A DNA stretch of 8,953 bases. Source: Planctomycetales bacterium (GTDB lineage Bacteria > Planctomycetota > UBA11346). The stretch lies in NCBI GenBank assembly GCA_025362255.1, contig JANYGY010000132.1, positions 1 through 8,953 of the forward strand, written 5' to 3'. The position numbers and the translations under genes are program-made. Below, piece after piece: positions 1 through 5,479 of the stretch (position 1 is its first letter; each line of letters opens with the position of its first letter). The notes below the pieces were generated by a model. That model ran no database searches, was not told the origin of the DNA, and was given only the letters and a program-made list of their open reading frames with translations.

Positions 1-53
1 TCCGAGTATGCAAACATGAAAACCACCGGTTGGCCGGTAATTTCACAGCTTCT

Positions 54-100
54 CCTTAGCCGAACAGCATTGGGTGTGTCCCAATGCTGTTCGGCTAAGG
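54..100. repeat. Perfect 21-bp hairpin with TGTGT loop, nested in the left arm
   Basis: Positions 54-74 (starting CCTTAGCC, ending CATTGGG) pair without mismatch with 80-100 across the five-base loop TGTGT at 75-79. The same 54-74 strand can instead pair with 185-205 in the distal arm, so two mutually exclusive folds exist. There is no T-run after the stem on the plus strand (AAGTTGG follows), so it is not a standard intrinsic terminator. It resembles REP/REPIN-type hairpins by structure, but no RAYT transposase lies in the window. Confidence 0.85.
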
Positions 101-164
101 AAGTTGGTTTTTATCGGTAAATCAGGAATTTTTGACTGCTAAATGCTTGTGGTTGGCTGATGCT

Positions 165-205
165 GGGGACACTAAGGGGACACACCCAATGCTGTTCGGC
201 TAAGG
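165..205 (-). repeat. Full repeat unit: 21-nt core plus GTGTCCCC tail (minus orientation)
   Basis: Read on the minus strand this is the CCTTAGCC...CATTGGG core followed by TGTGTCCCCTTAGTGTCCCC. It matches the plus-strand unit at 335-376 over the core and nearly all of the tail (TTAGTG versus TTTGTG). The two full units face each other in inverted orientation around 206-334. A dispersed unit with a fixed hairpin core and a repeating GTGTCCCC tail suggests a non-autonomous mobile or REP-like element; that class assignment is inference. Confidence 0.75.
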
Positions 206-316
206 AGAAGCTGTGAAATTACCGGCCAACCGGTGGTTTTCATGTTTGCATACTCGGACGACCATCCGCCCAAATACCCAAACTACAATTCCAAATTGAT
301 GAAAATCACAGTTTTT

Positions 317-865
317 TCAGGGGAATCGCACCATCCTTAGCCGAACAGCATTGGGTGTGTCCCCTTTGTGTCCCCCAACTTCAGCTAACTCGCACTCAAT
401 CTCAGGATACCCACCGCCAGAGGGCAAACGCAACTTGAGCACAACCAAATCGGGGCCAACGGCTATCTCAACCCGATTTGGCCTCATCCCAGTGATTTCC
501 ACTATTGATATTGGCTCATCAGCCCCACCCTTTTTGTTAGCGCGCATATTGGTTGCGTCCAATGTGTATACGGGTTGTTCGTCAATGCCGGCTACATTTG
601 TTACAACAACATGAACACACATCAACCCGTCAATAAGAATCAGAGCAGATGCGCCAGAGATAGGTTTGGTTCCAAAAGGGTTAATAATTAACAGACTAAC
701 CCGATTCGCGTCATCTCTGATCACGCGCTGCAAATATAACGCCTTGGTTTTAACATCAGTCATCATAACGGGACTTTCTGCTATTTCCCTAAGTCCCACG
801 CCAGGCTCCACGCTGAACGACGCGCATGATGTGAAACAAATAATCAATATGCAAATTATATGCAT
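317..865 (-). CDS. Hypothetical exported or lipoprotein-like protein, 182 aa
   Basis: I do not recognise this protein. The frame is open further upstream to 1042, but that part reads through the two hairpin repeats and has no good ribosome site. The ATG at 863-865 has AAGG eight bases upstream, so I chose it. The N-terminus is very hydrophobic (MHIICILIICFTSC), with Cys14 preceded by F-T-S. This could be a poor lipobox or simply a signal sequence, but it lacks the usual Lys/Arg before the hydrophobic stretch. The mature part (about 15-160) alternates short hydrophobic stretches and polar turns, suggesting a small beta-rich domain. The last 14-20 residues (GGHKGDTPNAVRLR and following) are encoded by the repeat unit at 335-376, so the original C-terminus was probably replaced or truncated. 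It is AT-richer than the genes to its right. It may be a real accessory gene or a decaying fragment. Confidence 0.5.
   Translation of the reverse strand: MHIICILIICFTSCASFSVEPGVGLREIAESPVMMTDVKTKALYLQRVIRDDANRVSLLIINPFGTKPISGASALILIDGLMCVHVVVTNVAGIDEQPVYTLDATNMRANKKGGADEPISIVEITGMRPNRVEIAVGPDLVVLKLRLPSGGGYPEIECELAEVGGHKGDTPNAVRLRMVRFP
335..376 (+). repeat. Full repeat unit: 21-nt core plus GTGTCCCC tail (plus orientation)
   Basis: The core at 335-355 is identical to 54-74 and is followed by a tail with two GTGTCCCC blocks separated by TTT (about 357-376). It lies inside the reading frame of the minus-strand gene at 317-865 and supplies most of that protein's last residues. This is the fourth core copy in 360 bases, counting 54-74, 80-100 and 185-205. 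Confidence 0.8.
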
Positions 866-873
866 AATTATTA

Positions 874-877
874 CCTT
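874..877 (-). promoter_or_regulatory. Ribosome binding site deciding the 865 start
   Basis: Minus-strand AAGG, within GGAGTAAGG, lies eight bases before the ATG at 865. It is the reason for preferring that start over upstream in-frame codons located inside the repeats. Confidence 0.5.
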
Positions 878-911
878 ACTCCGGATCACAAATGCGAGGA
901 AACAAAGGAAA

Positions 912-956
912 CAAAGCAACACACCACCTTGATTCAGCAAAGCAGAATCAAGGTGG
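912..956. repeat. Direct repeat copy 1, with a 12-bp hairpin
   Basis: 924-935 pairs perfectly with 945-956 (CCACCTTGATTC against GAATCAAGGTGG). Inside the nine-base loop two more G-C pairs can form (937-938 with 942-943). The segment 912-952 recurs at 1013-1054 with about two substitutions and one indel. To its left is a short tandem of GGAAACAAA (897-914). This family differs in sequence from the CCTTAGCC core to its left, but has the same plan of hairpin plus low-complexity tail. Confidence 0.8.
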
Positions 957-1012
957 GTCGCCGTAGATTTCCTAAGTCTATATTTCATAGTATTTACCGT
1001 GATAAACGTGGG

Positions 1013-1054
1013 CAAAGCGGACACACCACCTTGATTCGGCAAAGCAGAATCAAG
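1013..1054. repeat. Direct repeat copy 2, with an 8-bp hairpin followed by TTTTT
   Basis: The stem is 1030-1037 with 1047-1054, with the same inner GC/GC pairs as copy 1 and a loop differing by one base (G for A). The outer stem pairs of copy 1 are lost here because the right flank changes to TTTTT (1055-1059). On the plus strand this looks like an intrinsic terminator, but no plus-strand gene lies upstream, so the T-run is more simply the start of the repeat tail. Confidence 0.75.
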
Positions 1055-1104
1055 TTTTTGTGCCCCCCTTTGTTGTCCCCCGCCTTTGTTGCACCCTTTG
1101 TCGC
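1055..1104. repeat. Degenerate tandem tail of TTTGT/CCC units
   Basis: Roughly four units of TTTGT-(T)G-(C)n follow each other every 8-16 bases: TTTTTGTGCCCCCC, TTTGTTGTCCCCCGCC, TTTGTTGCACCC, TTTGTCGC. The style matches the GTGTCCCCTTTGTGTCCCCC tail at 357-376, linking two hairpin families otherwise different in sequence. Just beyond lies a self-complementary ATTATAAT (1105-1112). Confidence 0.6.
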
Positions 1105-1165
1105 ATTATAATGAGCAATCACGGCAACGCACACCGTAGACCGAGGGAGCCACGATGTCAGGCGG

Positions 1166-1606
1166 TCATCGTTTTGGTGCGACCAAGCGTCGCGTGAGTT
1201 CGCCTTGGGGCCCCATGAGGTCAGCCAATGTCGTCTGATCGAGTATCGAGAAGAATGCCGCCATCGCCGTGCCGAGCACTCGTTGCAGGCGGCAGGCATC
1301 AGCAATCGGACAGGTGCTGGTCTTGGGAGAAAAGCAGTCGAGCAAATCCAGCTCGGGCTCAAGTTGACGGACGACGTCTCCCAGATTGATCTCTTCAGGA
1401 GCGCGGGCCATCGTCAGTCCGCCGCCGACCCCACGTTTGGCCTGGATGTAACCGGCCCGGGCCAAAGCCTGCACCACTTTGGCGAGGTGGTTGCGATTGA
1501 CCCGGAAACGCGTGGCGACTTGTTCCGCCGTTAGACCGTCAACGCCGGTATCGGTCAACAACAGCAACACCCGCAAAGCGATATCGGTATGACGGGTGAG
1601 CTGCAT
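1166..1606 (-). CDS. nsrR: NsrR-type Rrf2 family nitric-oxide-sensing repressor, 146 aa
   Basis: An Rrf2-family winged-helix regulator. Residues 1-60 carry the DNA-binding domain (MQLTRHTDIALRVLL at the start, then a helix-turn-helix around 26-50 and the RGVGGGLTMAR wing at 58-68). The cluster-binding loop has Cys91, Cys99 and Cys105. Asp8, which completes the [4Fe-4S] coordination in characterised Streptomyces NsrR, is also present. The context LLDCFSPKTSTCPIADACRL is very like NsrR and unlike IscR, whose cysteine spacing differs. The known role is repression of NO-detoxification genes, relieved when NO nitrosylates the cluster. It lies 13 bases after the globin gene, clearly in one transcript, so it probably represses the globin and itself. 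The start ATG at 1606 has no evident Shine-Dalgarno sequence; reinitiation after the globin stop is possible. Confidence 0.9.
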   Translation of the reverse strand: MQLTRHTDIALRVLLLLTDTGVDGLTAEQVATRFRVNRNHLAKVVQALARAGYIQAKRGVGGGLTMARAPEEINLGDVVRQLEPELDLLDCFSPKTSTCPIADACRLQRVLGTAMAAFFSILDQTTLADLMGPQGELTRRLVAPKR

Positions 1607-1619
1607 ATGGGCGGTGAAA

Positions 1620-2048
1620 TCAGGGCGTGGACGCGGCAGAAATCATGGTGTCAGCCAAAACGCCATAGACCACCGTCCACGCTTCTTTGACTTCCGGAGT
1701 GAACGCGGGGCCGAGACCCGTTGCCAACGTATCGAGCAACGCTTGGCCCACGACCGGGTAATGCCGCGCCTCCACTTTGTACGCCACATGCCGACGACCT
1801 AATTTCTGGACTACGGGGACCAGGGCATTGAGGTCATTCAGGCCCGCCACCGCCGCCGAGATCATCGTCATCAGCTTCTTCTTCTGTTCACCCATCTCGG
1901 CGGGAAACAGCGACCGCAACGACGGATCGAGGGTGAATAGACGGTCGTAGAACAAATTTGCTGCCGTATCAATGATCGGCTGGCAACGCTGCCAAGAAGT
2001 CTGGACAAGGGTGATGTGAGCAGGAGTTGGCAGGGGCATGGAGGTCAT
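1620..2048 (-). CDS. Single-domain globin (flavohaemoglobin-type haem domain), 142 aa
   Basis: A bacterial haemoglobin of the Vitreoscilla Hb/Hmp haem-domain family, with no reductase domain. Visible landmarks are NLFYDRLF with Tyr34 (B10), LFPAEM with Phe48 (CD1), Gln55 (E7) in GEQKKKLM, the proximal His87 (F8) in LGRRHVAY, and Tyr97 in the RHYPVVGQALL motif. Length is normal for the family. Tyr B10 with Gln E7 is the pocket found in NO dioxygenases, so NO binding or oxidation to nitrate is likely, with electrons from an unlinked reductase. Pairing with nsrR strongly supports an NO-defence role. The ATG at 2048 is used here; the ATG at 2039 is equally possible, and neither has a good ribosome site. 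The palindrome at 2074-2100 lies 26 bases upstream of the start. Confidence 0.9.
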   Translation of the reverse strand: MTSMPLPTPAHITLVQTSWQRCQPIIDTAANLFYDRLFTLDPSLRSLFPAEMGEQKKKLMTMISAAVAGLNDLNALVPVVQKLGRRHVAYKVEARHYPVVGQALLDTLATGLGPAFTPEVKEAWTVVYGVLADTMISAASTP

Positions 2049-2073
2049 CGCCGTATGTGGATAGTCATTTATT

Positions 2074-2100
2074 TATTGTGGTAAGTGAAATACCACAATA
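2074..2100. promoter_or_regulatory. Candidate NsrR operator: perfect 10-7-10 palindrome upstream of the globin
   Basis: TATTGTGGTA at 2074-2083 is the exact reverse complement of TACCACAATA at 2091-2100, with spacer AGTGAAA. It is an AT-rich spot immediately upstream of the globin start. On the minus strand TTGTGG could act as a -35 and ATAAAT, 16 bases later, as a weak -10, so a bound protein would cover the promoter. The GGTA-N7-TACC centre loosely resembles NsrR half-sites from some proteobacteria. Assignment to NsrR is inferred from position; a promoter-proximal RNA hairpin is the alternative. Confidence 0.6.
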
Positions 2101-2175
2101 TTCGGGCCCCTACTTGCCAACCATCTCAACCCCCATTTTGCGGCCTTAGACTTTCGTGTGGGTCGGGTAACTCGC

Positions 2176-2209
2176 ACCATTGCATGAGTTCGAGTCGAAC
2201 TCGCATGGT
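2176..2209. other. Imperfect palindrome in the intergenic region
   Basis: GAGTTCG (2186-2192) pairs with CGAACTC (2196-2202) across AGT, and an outer ACCAT/ATGGT pair (2176-2180 with 2205-2209) extends it across a small asymmetric internal loop. No T-run follows on either strand. It lies between the GT2 gene and the globin promoter and could be an operator or RNA structure; I have no function for it. Confidence 0.4.
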
Positions 2210-2245
2210 CGGTCTCGCCTGATGATCGGTCTGCCAAGCCATCAT

Positions 2246-2275
2246 GACGCTCAGACCGCGGGCAGACTGAGCGTC
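2246..2275 (-). terminator. Stem-loop just after the GT2-DUF2062 stop codon
   Basis: GACGCTCAG (2246-2254) pairs perfectly with CTGAGCGTC (2267-2275) around a 12-base GC-rich loop. It begins seven bases after the stop codon at 2283-2285, where an operon-ending structure is expected. There is no U-tract on the minus strand, so it may protect the 3' end or act with Rho rather than as a classical intrinsic terminator. Its presence agrees with the globin having its own promoter. Confidence 0.45.
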
Positions 2276-2282
2276 GAGCGAA

Positions 2283-3416
2283 TCAGGCCTGAGCCCGCTG
2301 CCATCGGGTGGCGCCGATCCAGGTCGTGAGTCCGGCGACGGCCGCACAGCCCGCCATGACCGGCACCGAGCCGACTAGCCAATCGCCGAGGCAGGGAGCG
2401 AGCGTGGTCCACGGGCCATCGGTGATGATGCGGTGACGCAGCGTGTGGAGATCGATCATGCTGCCGTGGCGCACCGCATGTCCGACCACGACTTCGAGGG
2501 CGAACCACATCGCGAGCATTGGGCCGAAGCTGATATTCGAGGCCACCAGGGCGACCCCGGCGTTGAGACGCAGCTTCATCGCCAACCATAAGGTCACACC
2601 CATTTGGAATCCCGGCACCGGCGCCACGCCGATCGCGGCCCCGAGGGCGCTGGCAGCCGCCAGACGGCGCGGAGTAAGCCCGGTGGTGAATGCGGTGCGC
2701 CACCCGGCCAGGCCCGCATAAGGCCACGGCATGCAGCGTCTGGCGATGAGCCTGGTGAAAGCCCAGGCGGTCCGCCACGAATCCATCCACGCCCGGAAGT
2801 GGCTGATCCGATCAGCAGGATAGCGCACCGTCACATCGAGCTGTCGAATCAGAACGCGGTGCCAGACCGCCTTGACCAGCGATTCGATCTCAAAGGCGTA
2901 ACGGCCGGCAGCGATCGGCATTTCGCTCAGCACTGGCAGTGGGTACACGCGTAAGCCGGTCTGATTGTCCCGCGGCCACAGGCCACAGGCGACCCACGTC
3001 CACAGACTCGTCCACCAGCGGCCGACACGCGATGACCGCGGAGCCTGGGCCATGTCGCGCACGCCGAGCCACAGGGCGGGATCCGCTGCCGCCGCGCAGG
3101 CGAGGCGCAGGCCCTCGGCCGGGGGATGCTGCGAGTCGGCGTCGATCGTGAGCGCCGCCGCATGGCCGGCTGCCGCCAGCGCGCGCAAACCGACGCGCAG
3201 CGCTGCGCCTTTGCCCTGATTCGGAGTCAGGGTCAGCACCTGATCAGCGCCGGCCTGACGAGCTGCTTCGCCACTGCCATCGGTGGAACCGTCATCGACC
3301 ACGATGATGACCTGAGCGCCGAGCGCACGGCAGCCGGCAATCACCTCGCCCACCGTCTGCACGTGATTGTAGACCGGGATCAATACCGGCACACGGCTGG
3401 GCCAGGATCCGCTCAT
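2283..3416 (-). CDS. GT2 glycosyltransferase fused to a DUF2062 membrane domain, 377 aa
   Basis: Residues 8-215 are a GT-A glycosyltransferase of family 2, closest in style to dolichyl-phosphate mannose synthases. They show VPVLIPVYNH at the start, VVDDGSTDGS at 39-48, NQGKGAALRVGL at 66-77, and the metal-binding DAD in IDADSQHP (91-98). From about 244 to the end is a DUF2062 domain, with the characteristic PRRLAAASALGAAIGVAPVPGF stretch and two or three hydrophobic helices, which should place the enzyme at the inner membrane. Such fusions are known in aryl-polyene/flexirubin-type clusters and near lipid-modifying genes; the likely role is moving a sugar or polyprenyl-phosphate sugar onto a lipid. 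The acceptor cannot be read from sequence. Its ATG overlaps the stop of the preceding 20-codon ORF (ATGA), and it lacks its own Shine-Dalgarno sequence, implying coupled translation. It is the last gene of the operon. Confidence 0.88.
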   Translation of the reverse strand: MSGSWPSRVPVLIPVYNHVQTVGEVIAGCRALGAQVIIVVDDGSTDGSGEAARQAGADQVLTLTPNQGKGAALRVGLRALAAAGHAAALTIDADSQHPPAEGLRLACAAAADPALWLGVRDMAQAPRSSRVGRWWTSLWTWVACGLWPRDNQTGLRVYPLPVLSEMPIAAGRYAFEIESLVKAVWHRVLIRQLDVTVRYPADRISHFRAWMDSWRTAWAFTRLIARRCMPWPYAGLAGWRTAFTTGLTPRRLAAASALGAAIGVAPVPGFQMGVTLWLAMKLRLNAGVALVASNISFGPMLAMWFALEVVVGHAVRHGSMIDLHTLRHRIITDGPWTTLAPCLGDWLVGSVPVMAGCAAVAGLTTWIGATRWQRAQA

Positions 3417-3475
3417 CGCTGGGCGATCAGGATCGTGATGAGGCCGCAGGTGCAGAGGACAGATCGAAAACGCAT
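3413..3475 (-). CDS. Small 20-aa hydrophobic ORF coupled to the GT2 gene
   Basis: Between the chain-length-factor stop and the GT2 start there is a 21-codon frame (begins MRFRSVLCTC, ends ILIAQR). Its ATG at 3473-3475 is preceded, six bases away, by GAGGTG, the best ribosome site in the window. Its TGA overlaps the GT2 ATG in the classic ATGA arrangement. The peptide has two arginines at the N-terminus, two cysteines, and a short hydrophobic stretch, like a tiny membrane peptide. It could be a functional micropeptide, or a leader whose only job is to bring ribosomes to the GT2 start, which has no site of its own. No homology can be claimed at this length. Confidence 0.45.
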   Translation of the reverse strand: MRFRSVLCTCGLITILIAQR

Positions 3476-3481
3476 GCGGTC

Positions 3482-3487
3482 CACCTC
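3482..3487 (-). promoter_or_regulatory. Strong Shine-Dalgarno sequence (GAGGTG) for the 20-codon ORF
   Basis: GAGGTG on the minus strand, six bases before the ATG at 3475, is fully complementary to the anti-SD core of 16S rRNA. It overlaps the stop codon of the chain-length factor. Most other starts in the window have nothing comparable, so this site stands out as evidence that translation begins here. Confidence 0.6.
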
Positions 3488-4298
3488 AGGTCGAGACCAT
3501 GGGATCCAGCAGGAATTCAAGGAATATGCCATCCCCGTGCTCGCGCACGAGGATGGACTCGGGTGAATTCCAGGGCACTGCCGACAGTGCCGCGGTCGGC
3601 CACCAGACCCCATGCTGATCGACCGCGCGCGTCCGTCTGGCTCCGCCTCGCCGGAGCAGCAGCCGCTCTTCTGCCGGAGTCGAACCACCACCATCGACAC
3701 AGATGACGTCTGAAGCGGCTGAACGCTGGGGTGCGACGCGCATGGTCCTGCCGCTGCCCCCACTGGTGAGCAGCAAGGCGGTGGCCCCTCCCCCGACCGC
3801 AAAAGGGCAGGCACTCAGTGACTCGACGATCCGACGACTCCAAGGGGAAGGCAGATCCGCAGCCACCACCAGCACCGCCGGGGCGCGACCCTGATCGAGC
3901 ATGAGCTTGGCCCACCGCAGCGCCGTAAGGCCGCTGGTTCCGCCGCAGGAAATCGTCGCCACCGGCCCATGAAGCCCAAGGATCTCGCACAGGCTGCTGG
4001 CGGAGTGATGGTGGACACTGGTCGTGAATGCTGCGGGACTGCCGCCGCCATCGCCCCACGTTGCCATGCCATCGACGAAATTGACGGTGCTATGCACGCT
4101 GCCCCAGGCCGAACCGACCACGACGGCGGTTTCTTCAGCCAGGCCCCCGCGCGGCAAACCATCGACGGCAGCGACGACCAAGCTGGCGAGGGGATCGAGT
4201 CGTCGCGCCTGCGCCGGCGACAACCACGCGGGTCGCGGCCGACGTTCAGCGCCGGCAACCACGGTGGCCCAGGCCCTGATGACCGACGGCAGGGGCAT
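3486..4298 (-). CDS. Ketosynthase-like chain-length factor (lacks the active-site Cys), 270 aa
   Basis: A short beta-ketoacyl-synthase-like protein of the type often annotated as beta-ketoacyl synthase chain length factor (PF13723-like N-terminal thiolase half). Signs are VVVGSAWGSVHSTVNFVDG at 60-77, SPAAFTTSVHHHSAS at 87-101, and GPVATISCGGTSGLTAL at 111-127. In active ketosynthases the nucleophilic Cys sits where this protein has Gly120; the only nearby Cys (118) is two positions early, and the His-containing C-terminal half is missing. It should therefore be a non-catalytic partner that forms a heterodimer with the adjacent KS and shapes chain length, as in aryl-polyene and type II polyketide systems. 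Its ATG overlaps the KS stop by one base (TGATG), the usual arrangement for obligate partners made in equal amounts. About 250 residues is normal for this subgroup, so it is not truncated. Confidence 0.82.
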   Translation of the reverse strand: MPLPSVIRAWATVVAGAERRPRPAWLSPAQARRLDPLASLVVAAVDGLPRGGLAEETAVVVGSAWGSVHSTVNFVDGMATWGDGGGSPAAFTTSVHHHSASSLCEILGLHGPVATISCGGTSGLTALRWAKLMLDQGRAPAVLVVAADLPSPWSRRIVESLSACPFAVGGGATALLLTSGGSGRTMRVAPQRSAASDVICVDGGGSTPAEERLLLRRGGARRTRAVDQHGVWWPTAALSAVPWNSPESILVREHGDGIFLEFLLDPMVST

Positions 4299-5437
4299 CA
4301 GAATCGACTCATCACGAATGCCGTGTTCACCCCGCCGAAAGCCAGACAGGTCGTCAACACCGCATCGATTCGGCTATGACGTGCACTCGTGACCACCTCA
4401 ACGTGGTCGAATGGTGTGCCCGTCCACTGGGCGATGGGGAGCAAAGTCTGGTGCTGCAACGCCACCACTGCCCCCGCCACGCCGAACAGCGCCGAAGCCC
4501 CCATCGTGTGGCCGAGTGCACGTTTGTTTGAACTGACCGGCACTCGCCCAAAGCGCGTCGCCAAGGCCTGGGCCTCACTGGAATCGTTGTCCCGCGTACC
4601 GGTCCCGTGAGCTGAGACGAAACCGATATCGGCAGCCGCCACGGCGCCATCGCGCAACGATTGGTCGATCGCCGCCGTCAGCCAGCGGCCACTGGGATCT
4701 GGCGCCGTCGCGTGATGTGCATCGCCGGCCATGCCCCAGCCGAGCAAACGAGCCAGCGGTTTTGCTCCCCGGAGAAGGGCACTTTGTTCTTCTTCGAGGA
4801 CCACCGCCACGGCGCCTTCGCCCAGGCTCATGCCGGCTCGTTCCTCGGCGAATGGCCGACAACCGACCGGATCGATGATCTGCAGGGCCTTGAATCCGGC
4901 CATCGTCAGCCGGGTGAGCGGATCGGTGCCGACGATCAAGGCGCCAGGGACGAGACCGCTACGAATCCAGCCGACTGCTTCGATCAAGGCTCCGGCGGCG
5001 CTCGCACAGGCCTCTGCATGCGCCGTCACCGGGCCTCGAATGCGCAGCCGCCGACGAAGCTGGGCCACGATCCGGCCCACGGGCTGGTCACGGTAGACGT
5101 CGCTGACGGGCTCAGGTCCCGCACCGAGATAACGCTCCTCACTGCCATGCAGACCGCCGGTGCAGGAGCCGACCGCGAGCCCAAGCACGCCGGGGGCGAT
5201 CCCACTATTCGCCAAGGCTTCACGCGCGGCGACTTCGGCCAAACCAACGGCTCGCGGCCCGCTTGGCACCGGGCTGGCGACCAGGCCCACCGGCAACTGC
5301 GCAGCGAGTGGGAAACGGGGATTATCGCTGACCGCCAGGCACGAGCGGCCGGACAGCAGGGTCGTTTCCAGATCCCGCGCCGTCGGGCCGGCAGCGCTGA
5401 TGCACCCAAGCCCGGTAATCACCAATTGGACAGGCAT
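4298..5437 (-). CDS. Beta-ketoacyl-ACP synthase (FabF-like condensing enzyme), 379 aa
   Basis: A complete ketosynthase of the KAS I/II fold, catalysing decarboxylative condensation of malonyl-ACP with an acyl primer. From the ATG at 5437 (MPVQLVITGLGCISAAG) the catalytic residues are Cys144 in AEACASAAGAL, His277 in SAHGTGTRDND, Lys305 and His310 in NKRALGHTMGAS; the C-terminal FGGVN loop is also present. The frame begins earlier with a TTG at 5473 that has GGAGG 11 bases upstream, whereas the ATG lacks a ribosome site. I prefer the ATG because family members start just before the VITGLG strand, but the TTG start (391 aa) is open. It lies 42 bases after the deacetylase stop and overlaps the chain-length factor. 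With that partner it most likely extends a polyene chain rather than serving primary fatty-acid synthesis. No ACP, ketoreductase or dehydratase is in view. Confidence 0.9.
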   Translation of the reverse strand: MPVQLVITGLGCISAAGPTARDLETTLLSGRSCLAVSDNPRFPLAAQLPVGLVASPVPSGPRAVGLAEVAAREALANSGIAPGVLGLAVGSCTGGLHGSEERYLGAGPEPVSDVYRDQPVGRIVAQLRRRLRIRGPVTAHAEACASAAGALIEAVGWIRSGLVPGALIVGTDPLTRLTMAGFKALQIIDPVGCRPFAEERAGMSLGEGAVAVVLEEEQSALLRGAKPLARLLGWGMAGDAHHATAPDPSGRWLTAAIDQSLRDGAVAAADIGFVSAHGTGTRDNDSSEAQALATRFGRVPVSSNKRALGHTMGASALFGVAGAVVALQHQTLLPIAQWTGTPFDHVEVVTSARHSRIDAVLTTCLAFGGVNTAFVMSRF

Positions 5438-5479
5438 CGAGAAAGCATGCTTGAGTTGGCTTCGACAATTCAAGCGGAC

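Larger units (their letters stand above)
1..258. repeat. Long perfect inverted repeat (82-bp arms, 94-nt spacer)
   Basis: Positions 1-82 are the exact reverse complement of 177-258; the match ends at 83/176, where A faces G. The outer end cannot be judged because base 1 is the window edge, so the arms may be longer. The spacer (83-176) is AT-rich and holds no credible gene. Each arm contains one copy of the repeat core described separately, so the arm is larger than the core alone. Perfect identity means either a recent event, gene-conversion-like maintenance, or a fold-back artefact at a contig end. No transposase is visible, so I call it only a repeat. Confidence 0.93.

Noticed and set aside
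866..1042. N-terminal extension of the 317-865 gene up to an ATG at 1042
   Set aside because: The extension runs through both hairpin repeats and has no ribosome site, whereas the ATG at 865 has one.
1030..1059. Intrinsic terminator (hairpin plus TTTTT) on the plus strand
   Set aside because: No plus-strand gene lies upstream, and the hairpin is a copy of a repeat whose sister has no T-run.
1..1110. CRISPR array
   Set aside because: Repeats are inverted or irregularly spaced, with no regular unique spacers and no cas genes.
1086..1112. Promoter-like TTGTTG with TATAAT on the plus strand
   Set aside because: The -10 is perfect, but the spacer is only 15 bases and no plus-strand gene follows. 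ATTATAAT is self-complementary, so direction is undefined, and no matching -35 was found on the minus strand.
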